Notes: a model not told the origin generated them from the letters alone. 6,959 nt of DNA from Deltaproteobacteria bacterium (GCA_030627405.1 DAOUSD010000083.1:1-6959); one strand, 5' to 3'; numbered from the stretch's first letter, positions 1 to 6,771 are shown. Translations and numbers: made by a program.

Positions 1-26
1 AGCTAATCGCTTAACTTAGGTTATAT

Positions 27-1751
27 ATGAACGAAGACAAAGAACTTGAACGATCAGTTGAACTACACAAAAACCTGAACAGACAGAGAAAAGAAATTCT
101 TTCTCTACCTGCTGAAAAGGCTTTGGACCGTATCCTGGATTCACCGCAGCCGGCAGCTATTGTTCATTCATTTCCGGAAGAAGATTTTTATTTTTTGATA
201 AACGACATAGGGTTAGAAGATTCTCTGCAGCTTTTGTCTCTTGCCTCTGACAAACAGTGGGAATACATTCTTGATATAGAAGTATGGGAAAAGGATAGAA
301 TCAGCATAAACAATGTTACGAAATGGCTTGACCTGTTTCTTAAAGCTGATTCGCAGCGTTTCGTAAGGTGGTTTTTAAATAAAAAAACTGATTTCATTGA
401 ATTCTATCTGTTCAAGAACATCGAGGTAAAGATAAGGGAACACGACCAGGATCCGTCAATTTTTGGTGATGACTTTTTCACGCTTGATGATGTTTTTTAC
501 ATAAGATTTGTTGATTTACCTTCAGGCGCTGAATCAGATAGCAATTTTATAAAAACTCGCAATGAAGTTCTGTCTAAATTTATAGACAGGCTTGCAGGCT
601 ATGATCACAACATTTATCAGAATGTTCTGATAGAGGCTTTTAGTATTATACCATCTGAATATGAAGAAGAGGCTTTTAGATTGCGGAATGTCAGGCTTGC
701 GGAAAAAGGTTTCCTGCCGTTTGATGAAGCAATAGGAATATATCAGCCTTTAAAACCAGAGGTTCTAAGCGGGCAGAGCGCAAAATTTATTGCAGAGAGT
801 TCTGAGGGGAGGTTGTATATTCCCATTCCACATTATTCAACAGGAATCCTCAAGGAAGACAACCTTTTTACAGACTCTTTGAAAAAGATAGAGAAAGATG
901 ATGTTTTGCAGCAGATTCAGATCGAGTTGGCAGGTCTGGCAAATCAGATAATAGTTGCCGACCAAAGGGTGATTAAGAATAAAGAAGACTTAGACTATAT
1001 AGTTAAAAAAACCTGTGGATATATAAGTATCGGGCTGAAACGATTGACGGAAGAGGGCGGTAACCTCGACGAAAATCGTACTGTTGCATTGATAGAGAGG
1101 TTTCCGCTTTCCAAAATTTTCAGGGTGGGATACGGGCTTGTCCTGGAGCTTAAAAGGCGGGCTGAAAAATGGCGCAAAGTTAGCTGGTTTGAAAAAAAAA
1201 GACTGCCTCTAAGTTTCTGGGGAGAGGGGTGGATAGGTGTTCTGGGCGGGCTATTGATAAAGAGGCCACTTTATTATGACAATTACAAGACGGGCGTGCT
1301 CTACAGGGAATTTTATTCTATTGAAGATATTAAGTATGCTGAAAAAGTATTAAATGAAATTATAGCTTTTGACAGCCTTCTTTCTTATATGGCAGTAAAT
1401 TTCGCTCCTCCTTATAGTGATTCACTTACCTATAAAAATTTAGTGTTGACTCTCTGGGCAAGACATCATCTTGGTTTTTCAGATGCTCTTATCCCGCTTA
1501 ATATTGATGAGTTTAAGATGTTTTTTGATAATCTCTGGGAATCCGGCGAAAAGCCGCACAAAACAAACATATTAATGAAAGAATCTTTTTTAAAATGGCT
1601 TTCAGAAAAAACAGGTTTTGACCCTTATGATATTAGCAGGAAACTTGGGCAGACAATGGAAAATCTTTTCAGCGATATTGAAAGCGAATATGGTTCGGTT
1701 TCAAAAAAAGATCTAAATTCAAAATATATACATCTTTTTATAACAAAGTAA
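27..1751 (+). CDS. DUF6178-like protein of unknown function
   Basis: This 574-residue protein has no function I can assign. Its N-terminal part, with the segment LPAEKALDRILDSPQPA at about residues 27-43 followed by an acidic/aromatic stretch (SFPEEDFYFLINDIG) and then QWEYILDIEVW, resembles from memory the DUF6178 family found mainly in Desulfobacterota. There is no signal peptide and no convincing membrane span. The glycine-rich piece around residues 400-410 (GWIGVLGGLLIKRP) is too short and is flanked by charged residues, so a cytoplasmic location is likely. Composition is rich in Leu, Glu, Lys, Asp and aromatic residues, suggesting a mostly helical protein. The ATG at 27 is preceded by a weak Shine-Dalgarno match (AGG at 18-20). 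The gene appears complete, and 55 bases separate it from etfB. Whether the two are co-transcribed is unclear. The gene call is secure; the family name rests on recognition only. Confidence 0.75.
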   Translation: MNEDKELERSVELHKNLNRQRKEILSLPAEKALDRILDSPQPAAIVHSFPEEDFYFLINDIGLEDSLQLLSLASDKQWEYILDIEVWEKDRISINNVTKWLDLFLKADSQRFVRWFLNKKTDFIEFYLFKNIEVKIREHDQDPSIFGDDFFTLDDVFYIRFVDLPSGAESDSNFIKTRNEVLSKFIDRLAGYDHNIYQNVLIEAFSIIPSEYEEEAFRLRNVRLAEKGFLPFDEAIGIYQPLKPEVLSGQSAKFIAESSEGRLYIPIPHYSTGILKEDNLFTDSLKKIEKDDVLQQIQIELAGLANQIIVADQRVIKNKEDLDYIVKKTCGYISIGLKRLTEEGGNLDENRTVALIERFPLSKIFRVGYGLVLELKRRAEKWRKVSWFEKKRLPLSFWGEGWIGVLGGLLIKRPLYYDNYKTGVLYREFYSIEDIKYAEKVLNEIIAFDSLLSYMAVNFAPPYSDSLTYKNLVLTLWARHHLGFSDALIPLNIDEFKMFFDNLWESGEKPHKTNILMKESFLKWLSEKTGFDPYDISRKLGQTMENLFSDIESEYGSVSKKDLNSKYIHLFITK

Positions 1752-1757
1752 CTTTAC

Positions 1758-1786
1758 TTGTTGGTCAAAGTTTATAATTATACATT
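1758..1786 (+). promoter_or_regulatory. possible weak promoter before etfB
   Basis: The 55-base gap between the DUF6178-like gene and etfB contains TTGTTG (1758-1763), a 17-base spacer and TACATT (1781-1786), a weak sigma70-like arrangement. A perfect TATAAT lies at 1773-1778, inside the 10-bp palindrome TATAATTATA (1773-1782), but has no good -35 partner at 16-18 bases. Either could start an etfB transcript. Because the region is AT-rich, a chance match is quite possible. Confidence 0.25.
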
Positions 1787-1806
1787 GTAACGAAAGGATA
1801 TGGAAA

Positions 1807-2589
1807 GTGGAAATTATTGTATTATTGAAGCAGGTTCCGGCTACGGAATCATTTATCGGGATTGCCGATGACGGAGTATCCATAAAGACTGAGGATATCA
1901 AGTGGGTCATTAACCCTTATGATGAATATGCCGTTGAAGAAGCTCTTCGTATAAGGTCCGCTCATGGAGGCACAGTTACGATTATTTCTGCGGGTCCGGA
2001 AAGATCTGTTGAGGCAATAAGAACCGCTTTGGCGATGGGAGCAGACAAGGGGGTGCTGATAAAAAGTCCGGCAGCAGATAACTGTGATGGACTGGGCATT
2101 GCACGCATTCTTGCGGCAGCCCTGAAAAATATAGAGTTTGATCTTATTATTGCCGGCCAGCGAGCTGTTGATGATGATAATTTTCAAGTCGGCACAGCTT
2201 TAGCGGAATTTTTAAGTATCCCCAATATTTCTCTTGTTGTAAAAGAGGAAATAGCTGACGGAAAGATCAGATGTTGCCGGACTGTCGAAGGAGGAACCGT
2301 AGTTCTTGAGACTCCATTGCCGGCTCTTTTTACAACGCAGAAAGGGCTGAACGAGCCGCGCTATGCTTCTCTTCCGGGAATCATGAAGGCAAAAAGAAAG
2401 CCCCTGGATATTAAGTCTCTTTCAGATATAGGGATTGATGCTTCAGAGATCGGTGAACCAAGGGCAAAGGTTTTGGCGATGAAACTGCCTCCTGAGAGAG
2501 AGGGGGGAAGAATCATTAAAGGAGATTCTTCACAGGCAATTGCAGCAGAACTTGTCAAGGCTCTTCATGAGGAGGCAAAGGTTGTTTGA
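1807..2589 (+). CDS. etfB: electron transfer flavoprotein subunit beta
   Basis: This is the 260-residue beta subunit of a heterodimeric electron transfer flavoprotein, a cytoplasmic carrier passing electrons between acyl-CoA dehydrogenases or similar flavoenzymes and a membrane or soluble acceptor. Visible family features are the N-terminal strand MEIIVLLKQVP, NPYDEYAVEEAL (36-47), ALAMGAD (75-81), the nucleotide-binding segment DLIIAGQRAVDDDNFQVG (113-130) and the ETF-beta signature region around RTVEGGTVVLETPLPALFTT (159-178). The loop LNEPRYASLPGIMKAK (182-197) corresponds to the partner-recognition loop of human ETFB, with Leu190 at the anchoring position, so docking to an acyl-CoA-dehydrogenase-type partner is likely. 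The start is GTG at 1807, supported by AAAGGA at 1793-1798; the ATG at 1800 is out of frame. Length and C-terminus are normal. The usual neighbour etfA is absent on both sides, which is odd. Whether this ETF is bifurcating cannot be decided from beta alone. Confidence 0.93.
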   Translation: MEIIVLLKQVPATESFIGIADDGVSIKTEDIKWVINPYDEYAVEEALRIRSAHGGTVTIISAGPERSVEAIRTALAMGADKGVLIKSPAADNCDGLGIARILAAALKNIEFDLIIAGQRAVDDDNFQVGTALAEFLSIPNISLVVKEEIADGKIRCCRTVEGGTVVLETPLPALFTTQKGLNEPRYASLPGIMKAKRKPLDIKSLSDIGIDASEIGEPRAKVLAMKLPPEREGGRIIKGDSSQAIAAELVKALHEEAKVV

Positions 2590-2618
2590 TTAGCAATAAT
2601 ATTAATTAGTTATAGCTA

Positions 2619-2638
2619 TTTTGAGCAACTTCTCAAAA
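2619..2638 (+). other. short inverted repeat between etfB and rfbB
   Basis: TTTTGAG (2619-2625) and CTCAAAA (2632-2638) form a perfect 7-bp stem around a 6-base loop, 30 bases after the etfB stop and 16 bases before the rfbB start. It is followed by further A residues rather than a T run on the + strand, so it is not a classical intrinsic terminator in that direction. It could weakly end the etfB transcript, stabilise the mRNA, or act as a protein-binding site for rfbB. The stem has only two G-C pairs, so the folding energy is modest. Confidence 0.35.
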
Positions 2639-2654
2639 AAGTTCCGGTGATTTT

Positions 2655-3698
2655 ATGAAAAATATTCTAGTTACAGGTGGTTGTGGATTTATTGGGTCGA
2701 ATTTCATTCATTATATGCTTGAACAACCTGATTTTACTGGACGGATAATAAACGTTGATAAATTGACCTATGCCGGAAATCCTGAAAACCTGGCAGGAAT
2801 TGCTGAAAGATTTTCTGAACGGTATGATTTTATTAAGGCAGATATATGTGATCCTGGAGCCATGTCAGAAATTTTTAATAATTATAAAATTGATACTGTT
2901 TGCCATTTTGCTGCTGAATCGCATGTTGACAGATCTATTGCCGAGCCGGATTCTTTTATAAAAACAAACATTTTCGGCACATTTAATCTGCTTGAACTTT
3001 CCAGGAAAAAAGTGGCCCTTTTTCACCATATAAGTACTGACGAAGTTTATGGTTCTCTTGGAAAGGCGGGCTTTTTTACCGAGGCTACGCCTTACAGTCC
3101 TAATAGTCCATATTCAGCTTCAAAGGCATCTTCCGACCACCTTGTAAGGGCTTACAATAAAACATACTCTTTGCCGGTAACCATTTCCAATTGCTCAAAT
3201 AATTATGGCCCATATCAGTTTCCTGAAAAACTAATCCCTCTTATTATACTAAATTCCCTTGAAGGAAAGCCCCTTCCGGTTTACGGTGATGGCAGGAATG
3301 TAAGAGACTGGCTGTATGTAAAGGACCATTGCAGAGCTGTTTGGTTAATAATGAAAAATGGAAAATGTGGAGAAACATACAATATCGGCGGCAACTGTGA
3401 AATGCGAAATATAGATATTGTAACTATGATTTGTGATATTATAGATGAGATGGTGCCCAGAGATGATAGTATGCCAAGAAGGGACCTGATAACCTTTGTA
3501 AAAGATCGGCCAGGTCATGATCTAAGATATGCCATTGATTTTAGCAAACTGCAAAAAGAATTGGGATGGCATCCTGATGAATCGTTTGAATCAGGAATAA
3601 GAAAAACCATTAAATGGTATATAGATAATAAAGGTTGGGTAGATAAAGTTAAAAGCGGAGAATATATGTCTTGGATAGAGAGACATTATAAGTTCTAG
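2655..3698 (+). CDS. rfbB: dTDP-glucose 4,6-dehydratase
   Basis: The 347-residue product (also called RmlB, EC 4.2.1.46) converts dTDP-glucose to dTDP-4-keto-6-deoxyglucose. This is the second step toward dTDP-rhamnose and other deoxysugars for LPS O-antigen, capsule or glycoprotein glycans. It is an extended short-chain dehydrogenase/reductase: the NAD-binding GGCGFIG lies at residues 8-14, HFAAESHVDRS at 84-94, the dehydratase triad residues Thr128-Asp129-Glu130 in ISTDEVYG, and the catalytic YSASK with Tyr153 and Lys157. The segments NCSNNYGPYQFPEKLIP and YGDGRNVRDWLYV are typical of RmlB and line the sugar-nucleotide site. Length is normal. The ATG at 2655 has a modest GGTGA at 2646-2650. 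The usual partners rfbA, rfbC and rfbD are not in the window. Directly downstream lies a startless open frame, which may be the remains of a neighbouring polysaccharide gene. Specificity for dTDP-glucose is inferred from the family. Confidence 0.95.
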   Translation: MKNILVTGGCGFIGSNFIHYMLEQPDFTGRIINVDKLTYAGNPENLAGIAERFSERYDFIKADICDPGAMSEIFNNYKIDTVCHFAAESHVDRSIAEPDSFIKTNIFGTFNLLELSRKKVALFHHISTDEVYGSLGKAGFFTEATPYSPNSPYSASKASSDHLVRAYNKTYSLPVTISNCSNNYGPYQFPEKLIPLIILNSLEGKPLPVYGDGRNVRDWLYVKDHCRAVWLIMKNGKCGETYNIGGNCEMRNIDIVTMICDIIDEMVPRDDSMPRRDLITFVKDRPGHDLRYAIDFSKLQKELGWHPDESFESGIRKTIKWYIDNKGWVDKVKSGEYMSWIERHYKF

Positions 3699-3991
3699 AT
3701 AATTTTATTCAAAGCGTAAAGTTTTTACAAAGGTTCCACGATAGAAAAGAGGAATCCGTTCCCCCAAATCCCCTTCCAATTGAAAGACCCTCATCTGCCG
3801 GGGTTGTTTCTATAGGTGAAATTTTCAAAGCTATGGGAACTGCAGGCGACTCCGTATCTAAAAGGCAAAAAGCGAATGACAGCCAACCCTTTAATCAGCT
3901 TAATGAGCGCATAATACATCTGGAACAAAAAGAAGTATACCTGATACAAAAAACTCAAAGTTATAGAACTGAACAGTTAAAACCCCTGTAA
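3692..3991 (+). pseudogene. startless open frame, probable gene remnant
   Basis: A frame runs open for 99 codons from just after a TAA at 3689-3691 (inside the end of rfbB) to TAA at 3989-3991. It has no ATG, GTG or TTG before an ATG at 3833, and no ribosome binding site is seen for either. The translation reads like real protein: an N-terminal piece DNFIQSVKFLQRFHDRKEE, a Pro-rich linker VPPNPLPIERP, then VVSIGEIFKAMGTAGDS and a polar, helix-forming end (FNQLNERIIHLEQKEVYL). Codons such as GCC, GGC and CTG are used freely despite the AT-rich surroundings. I do not recognise the family. Because it abuts rfbB, it may be the 5' part of a glycan-related gene that lost its start and its 3' end. 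Alternatives are an expressed small protein using a non-standard start, or a chance open frame. The 185 bases after it (3992-4176) hold no gene. Confidence 0.4.
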
Positions 3992-4065
3992 CGCACAATT
4001 GTAAAAGGAAAAATGCCATAATTAGAATTGCTGAATGATTATAGGTATCAATAATTTTTAGGGAA

Positions 4066-4081
4066 AAATAAAATTTTATTT
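4066..4081. promoter_or_regulatory. perfect 16-bp AT palindrome upstream of znuA
   Basis: AAATAAAATTTTATTT is a perfect palindrome with no spacer, five bases before the possible -35 element of znuA. Its size and AT-richness suit a dimeric regulator of the Fur/Zur family or an UP element that helps RNA polymerase bind. It does not match any Zur consensus I can quote exactly, and AT-rich DNA produces such palindromes by chance, so the regulatory role is inference. Confidence 0.3.
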
Positions 4082-4086
4082 GCTTC

Positions 4087-4115
4087 TTGAACAAAATCAG
4101 ACTTACAAGTATTGT
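4087..4115 (+). promoter_or_regulatory. possible sigma70 promoter of znuACB
   Basis: TTGAAC (4087-4092) and TATTGT (4110-4115) are separated by 17 bases, each matching four of six sigma70 consensus positions. Transcription would start near 4122, leaving a leader of about 55 bases before the znuA ATG. The downstream edge overlaps the inverted repeat at 4114-4132, a classic position for repressor binding. The match is moderate and no other arrangement in this spacer looked better. Confidence 0.4.
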
Positions 4116-4132
4116 AACCGTTCACGGTTTAC
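4114..4132. repeat. inverted repeat at the znuA promoter (copy 1 of shared motif)
   Basis: GTAACCGTTCACGGTTTAC contains the perfect arms AACCGT and ACGGTT around a TC centre, and extends to GTAACCGT/ACGGTTTAC with one extra base in the right arm. It sits over the predicted -10 and start site of znuA. A related sequence is found at 6756-6771, after the znu operon, with 14 of 16 positions identical. It could be a metal-regulator operator or a dispersed heptanucleotide-type repeat. Confidence 0.5.
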
Positions 4133-4176
4133 AGCTACCACGCAACTTATCGCTCGGCAGCATTGAGGGGCTTTTT

Positions 4177-5094
4177 ATGAAAATAAAAATATTGCGTATC
4201 CTGGTTTTGTTTATATTTGTTTTTTCCGCTATTCAGTTGCAAGCTTCTAAGTGCTTTGGAGAAAAAATTCCGATAATTGCCAGCATTTTTCCGGTTGCAG
4301 ACATGGTAAGGCAGGTTGGAGGCATGTATGTTGATGTGACTACCGTTATTCCTCCTGGCGCAAGTCCTCACACATATGAACCAAAACCAAGTTTGTTAAA
4401 AAAGATTTCCGAGGCACGTGTTTTTTTTATGATTGGGGCCGGTCTTGAATTATGGGCAGGAAAATTTGTCAGATTGTCAAAAAATCAGCTACATACAGTG
4501 AAATTATCCGATGGAATTTCTCTGATAAAGTTGTCAAAACATCATCATGGTGACGAAGATATTTCAGATACAAAGTCGGGCTTTGCCAATCCTCATATAT
4601 GGCTTGATCCGAACATAGCGAAATTGATGGTTAATAAAATCATTTCAGTCCTTTGTAAGATTGATAACAAGCACATGAAATACTATAAGCACAATGGCTT
4701 AGCGTATTTAGATAAATTAGATAGTCTTCACGACTTGATAAGTTCGACGGTTGAAAAATTCAAAATTAGAAAATATGTTTGCTTTCACCCTGCATGGGAT
4801 TACTTTGCAAGACGATACAGACTTGAATCTGTTGGTGTGATTGAAGCGGCTCCCGGAAGAAACCCTACGCCGAGAAATATAAAGAAAATTGTTTCTCTTA
4901 TAATAAAGCATGATATTCGGGCTGTGTTTGCTGAACCACAGTTGAATCCAAAGGTTGCAGAAGTAATTGCCAGAGAAGCGGATGTTAAAGTGCTCTTTCT
5001 TGATCCAATGGGCGGGCCGGATATAAAAGGCCGCAACAGTTATTTTGACCTTATGAAATATAACCTTAGGGTCTTGCAGGAGGCAATGCTTTGA
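4177..5094 (+). CDS. znuA: zinc ABC transporter substrate-binding protein
   Basis: This 305-residue periplasmic protein of the cluster A-I (TroA/ZnuA) family captures Zn2+ and delivers it to the ZnuB permease. Residues 1-23 form a signal peptide: MKIKILR, then a hydrophobic run, then LQA. A lipobox is unlikely because Lys25 precedes Cys26. The predicted metal ligands are His65 in SPHTYEP, His140 in NPHIWLDP, His204 in CFHPAWDYF and the acidic Asp276 in LFLDPMGG. A short His/acidic stretch, HHHGDED (122-128), stands in for the longer histidine loop of many zinc-binding homologues and favours zinc over manganese. The ATG at 4177 is chosen because GAGGGG (4165-4170) precedes it by six bases and because a signal peptide begins there. 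The frame stays open upstream to a TTG at 4087, but that would put 30 polar residues before the signal peptide. Its stop overlaps the znuC start. Confidence 0.93.
   Translation: MKIKILRILVLFIFVFSAIQLQASKCFGEKIPIIASIFPVADMVRQVGGMYVDVTTVIPPGASPHTYEPKPSLLKKISEARVFFMIGAGLELWAGKFVRLSKNQLHTVKLSDGISLIKLSKHHHGDEDISDTKSGFANPHIWLDPNIAKLMVNKIISVLCKIDNKHMKYYKHNGLAYLDKLDSLHDLISSTVEKFKIRKYVCFHPAWDYFARRYRLESVGVIEAAPGRNPTPRNIKKIVSLIIKHDIRAVFAEPQLNPKVAEVIAREADVKVLFLDPMGGPDIKGRNSYFDLMKYNLRVLQEAML
5078..5093 (+). promoter_or_regulatory. strong Shine-Dalgarno and TTG start of znuC
   Basis: AGGAGG at 5078-5083 lies seven bases before the TTG at 5091-5093, inside the end of znuA. The arrangement TTGA merges the znuC start with the znuA stop (TGA 5092-5094). 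The near-perfect ribosome binding site decides the start despite the rare TTG; the ATG at 5101 is in another frame. Tight coupling of translation from znuA to znuC is expected. Confidence 0.75.
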
Positions 5095-5903
5095 AAGAGC
5101 ATGGAGCAGATATCGGAAATAAAAAAGAAGTTTATGCGGAGCTTCAAGATGTCTGGGTCGGTTATTACAATAAATGGGTGCTAAAGTCTATATGCTTGAA
5201 GTGCTACCAGGGTGAGATCTTTGGCATAGTAGGTCCTAATGGTGGTGGAAAATCAACCCTGCTTAAAGTTATTTTGGGACTGGTTCGTCCTCAAAAAGGT
5301 GTGGTGAAATTATTCGGGCACAGGCCTGACAAGCACAACAGACTTGAAGTCGGATATCTGCCTCAGATTTCCAAAGCTGACAGATCTTTTCCGGTTACAG
5401 CTCTGGATGTAGTCTTAATGGGCTTATATAACAGGATTGGATTTTTTAAACGACCAGGAAGCAAAAGCAGGGAAGTTGCAATGGAGATGCTGGCCAGGAT
5501 AAATATGGCTGAACATGCGGAAAAATCTTTTGGAATGTTATCCGGAGGCCAGCAGCAGAGAGTTCATATTGCCCGTGCATTGGCATCAAAGCCCAAGCTT
5601 TTGGTACTGGACGAGCCTTCAACAGGAGTTGACAGTGTTGCCCAGGAAGATTTTTATGAACTGCTGGCCAAATTTAGAGATGAAATGAATATATCGGTAA
5701 TAATGGTTTCACATGATATAGGAGTTATTACTGCCCATGCGGATCGCATAGCATGCTTGAATTTAGAGATTCACTATCATGGTGAACCGGATTCCTGTTT
5801 TGAACCTGAAATAATGCAAAAGGTTTATGGAAAAAACCTGAAAGTTATGGTTCACGATTCCAGATGCGCAACATGTTTTAAGAAACATGAACATAATGAT
5901 TGA
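5091..5903 (+). CDS. znuC: zinc ABC transporter ATP-binding protein
   Basis: This 270-residue cytoplasmic ATPase powers metal import through ZnuB. All ABC motifs are present: Walker A GPNGGGKS (48-55), the Q-loop Gln92 in GYLPQ, the signature LSGGQQQR (150-157), Walker B LLVLDEP (170-176) with catalytic Glu175, the D-loop GVD at 179-181, and the switch His208 in VSHD. The segment FPVTALDVVLMGL (100-112) is typical of the metal-uptake ABC subfamily and contacts the permease. The last 16 residues contain His255, Cys259, Cys262, His266 and His268, a CxxC plus histidines that could bind zinc and regulate the ATPase; this is inference. It follows znuA with a 4-base stop/start overlap, and its own 3' end overlaps znuB. 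Length is normal for the family, with a short polar N-terminal extension (MKEHGADIGNKKEV). Substrate assignment comes from the operon context. Confidence 0.94.
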   Translation: MKEHGADIGNKKEVYAELQDVWVGYYNKWVLKSICLKCYQGEIFGIVGPNGGGKSTLLKVILGLVRPQKGVVKLFGHRPDKHNRLEVGYLPQISKADRSFPVTALDVVLMGLYNRIGFFKRPGSKSREVAMEMLARINMAEHAEKSFGMLSGGQQQRVHIARALASKPKLLVLDEPSTGVDSVAQEDFYELLAKFRDEMNISVIMVSHDIGVITAHADRIACLNLEIHYHGEPDSCFEPEIMQKVYGKNLKVMVHDSRCATCFKKHEHND

Positions 5904-6699
5904 AATTTTTAACCTTGAATTTATGCGGAATGCCTTTATGGCCGGTATAATGTTGAGCCCGGTTCTTGCTGTAGTGTCATTTTTTGTTGTGCTCCGTCGT
6001 TTATCATTTGTGGGGGTTGGTGTGGCGCATTCAGCATTCGGCGGCATTGCCTTAGGATTTCTTCTCGGCATCTCCCCTGCTTTTACAGCCATTATATTTG
6101 CAATAGCCGTCTCCAATGCAATCGGCTACATAGGCAGGCATGGAAAATTAAGCGCCGACACAGCCATAGGAATCTTTTTTGCTTTTGCTATGGCGCTCGG
6201 GGTTATTTTTATTGGTATGTCAGATCAATACAATGTAGATCTTTTCGGATATCTTTTTGGCAACATACTTGCAATTACCAGTAAGGATTTAATAATTATT
6301 GCATTGTTGGGAGGTTTTGTCCTCATATCCATTTTTTTGTTTTTCAAGGAATTGCTGTTTATTTCATTTGACAAAGAGGTTGCGCTTGTTAGCGGAATGC
6401 CGGTAGCTTTTCTGGATCATTTTTTTCTTACAATACTTGCGATATCAGTTGTAATCAGCATAAAAATTATAGGAATAATTCTTGTTTCGGCTCTTCTTGT
6501 AATACCCGGAGCAGCAGCTTCACAAATAACTGATCGCTATATTCCAATGATTGCAATTGCCATAGCAGTTGCTTTGATATCCACAGTAGGAGGCCTGTTA
6601 TTTTCATATTATGCAGACCTTGCAGCAGGCGCAACCATTGTAATATTATCGTCCATTATTTTTTTTATATTATTTATAGTCGGCCGGTTTCGGGAATAG
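5887..6699 (+). CDS. znuB: zinc ABC transporter permease
   Basis: This 270-residue inner-membrane protein of the ABC-3 family forms the channel for zinc (possibly manganese). It is very hydrophobic, with about eight likely membrane segments, for example around residues 17-36, 52-80, 92-110, 134-152, 178-190, 193-210 and two in the last 60 residues. Family landmarks are GVGVAHSAFGGIALG (43-57), DLFGYLFGN (117-125), and IIGIILVSALLVIPGAA (193-209), which is strongly conserved in ZnuB/MntB/TroC proteins. The ATG at 5887 gives a 17-base overlap with znuC; a second in-frame ATG at 5896 would give an 8-base overlap and is equally plausible. No strong ribosome binding site is seen, so translation probably depends on coupling to znuC. 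No clear terminator follows the stop. No zur-like regulator gene is visible in the window. Confidence 0.94.
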   Translation: MNIMIEIFNLEFMRNAFMAGIMLSPVLAVVSFFVVLRRLSFVGVGVAHSAFGGIALGFLLGISPAFTAIIFAIAVSNAIGYIGRHGKLSADTAIGIFFAFAMALGVIFIGMSDQYNVDLFGYLFGNILAITSKDLIIIALLGGFVLISIFLFFKELLFISFDKEVALVSGMPVAFLDHFFLTILAISVVISIKIIGIILVSALLVIPGAAASQITDRYIPMIAIAIAVALISTVGGLLFSYYADLAAGATIVILSSIIFFILFIVGRFRE

Positions 6700-6717
6700 G
6701 AATTAAATGGTAATTTC

Positions 6718-6746
6718 TTGACAATACAGACATCAAAAGATATAAG
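6718..6746 (+). promoter_or_regulatory. near-consensus sigma70 promoter downstream of znuB
   Basis: A perfect -35 TTGACA (6718-6723), a 17-base spacer and a -10 TATAAG (6741-6746, five of six) make the best promoter in the window. It lies 19 bases after the znuB stop and points toward the last, partial gene. A start near 6753 would give a leader of about 170 bases containing the shared motif, an extended -10 element and the heptamer array. No long open frame begins directly after it. Confidence 0.65.
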
Positions 6747-6755
6747 AGATTTTTA

Positions 6756-6771
6756 GTAACTGTTCATGGTT
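6756..6771. repeat. copy 2 of the znu-flanking motif
   Basis: GTAACTGTTCATGGTT matches the first 16 bases of the inverted repeat at 4114-4132 in 14 positions, both differences being C to T. Its arms (AACTGT and ATGGTT) are no longer perfectly complementary, so it is a degenerate version. It sits at the predicted start site of the strong promoter at 6718-6746. It may be a weak operator for the same regulator or a decayed member of a dispersed repeat family. Confidence 0.4.

Noticed and set aside
1800..1871. ATG at 1800 as the start of etfB or of a small peptide
   Set aside because: It is out of frame with etfB, lies only one base after AAAGGA, and its frame stops after 23 codons. The GTG at 1807 is correctly spaced and gives the typical EtfB N-terminus.
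3900..4094. 64-residue hydrophobic frame on the minus strand in the spacer before znuA
   Set aside because: It starts with TTG without a ribosome binding site, is antisense to the more protein-like frame at 3692-3991 and the znuA promoter region, and its hydrophobicity follows from AT-rich antisense codons.
4087..4176. N-terminal extension of znuA from the TTG at 4087
   Set aside because: It would place 30 residues ahead of an obvious signal peptide, and it overlaps the putative promoter. The ATG at 4177 has a good GAGGGG ribosome binding site.
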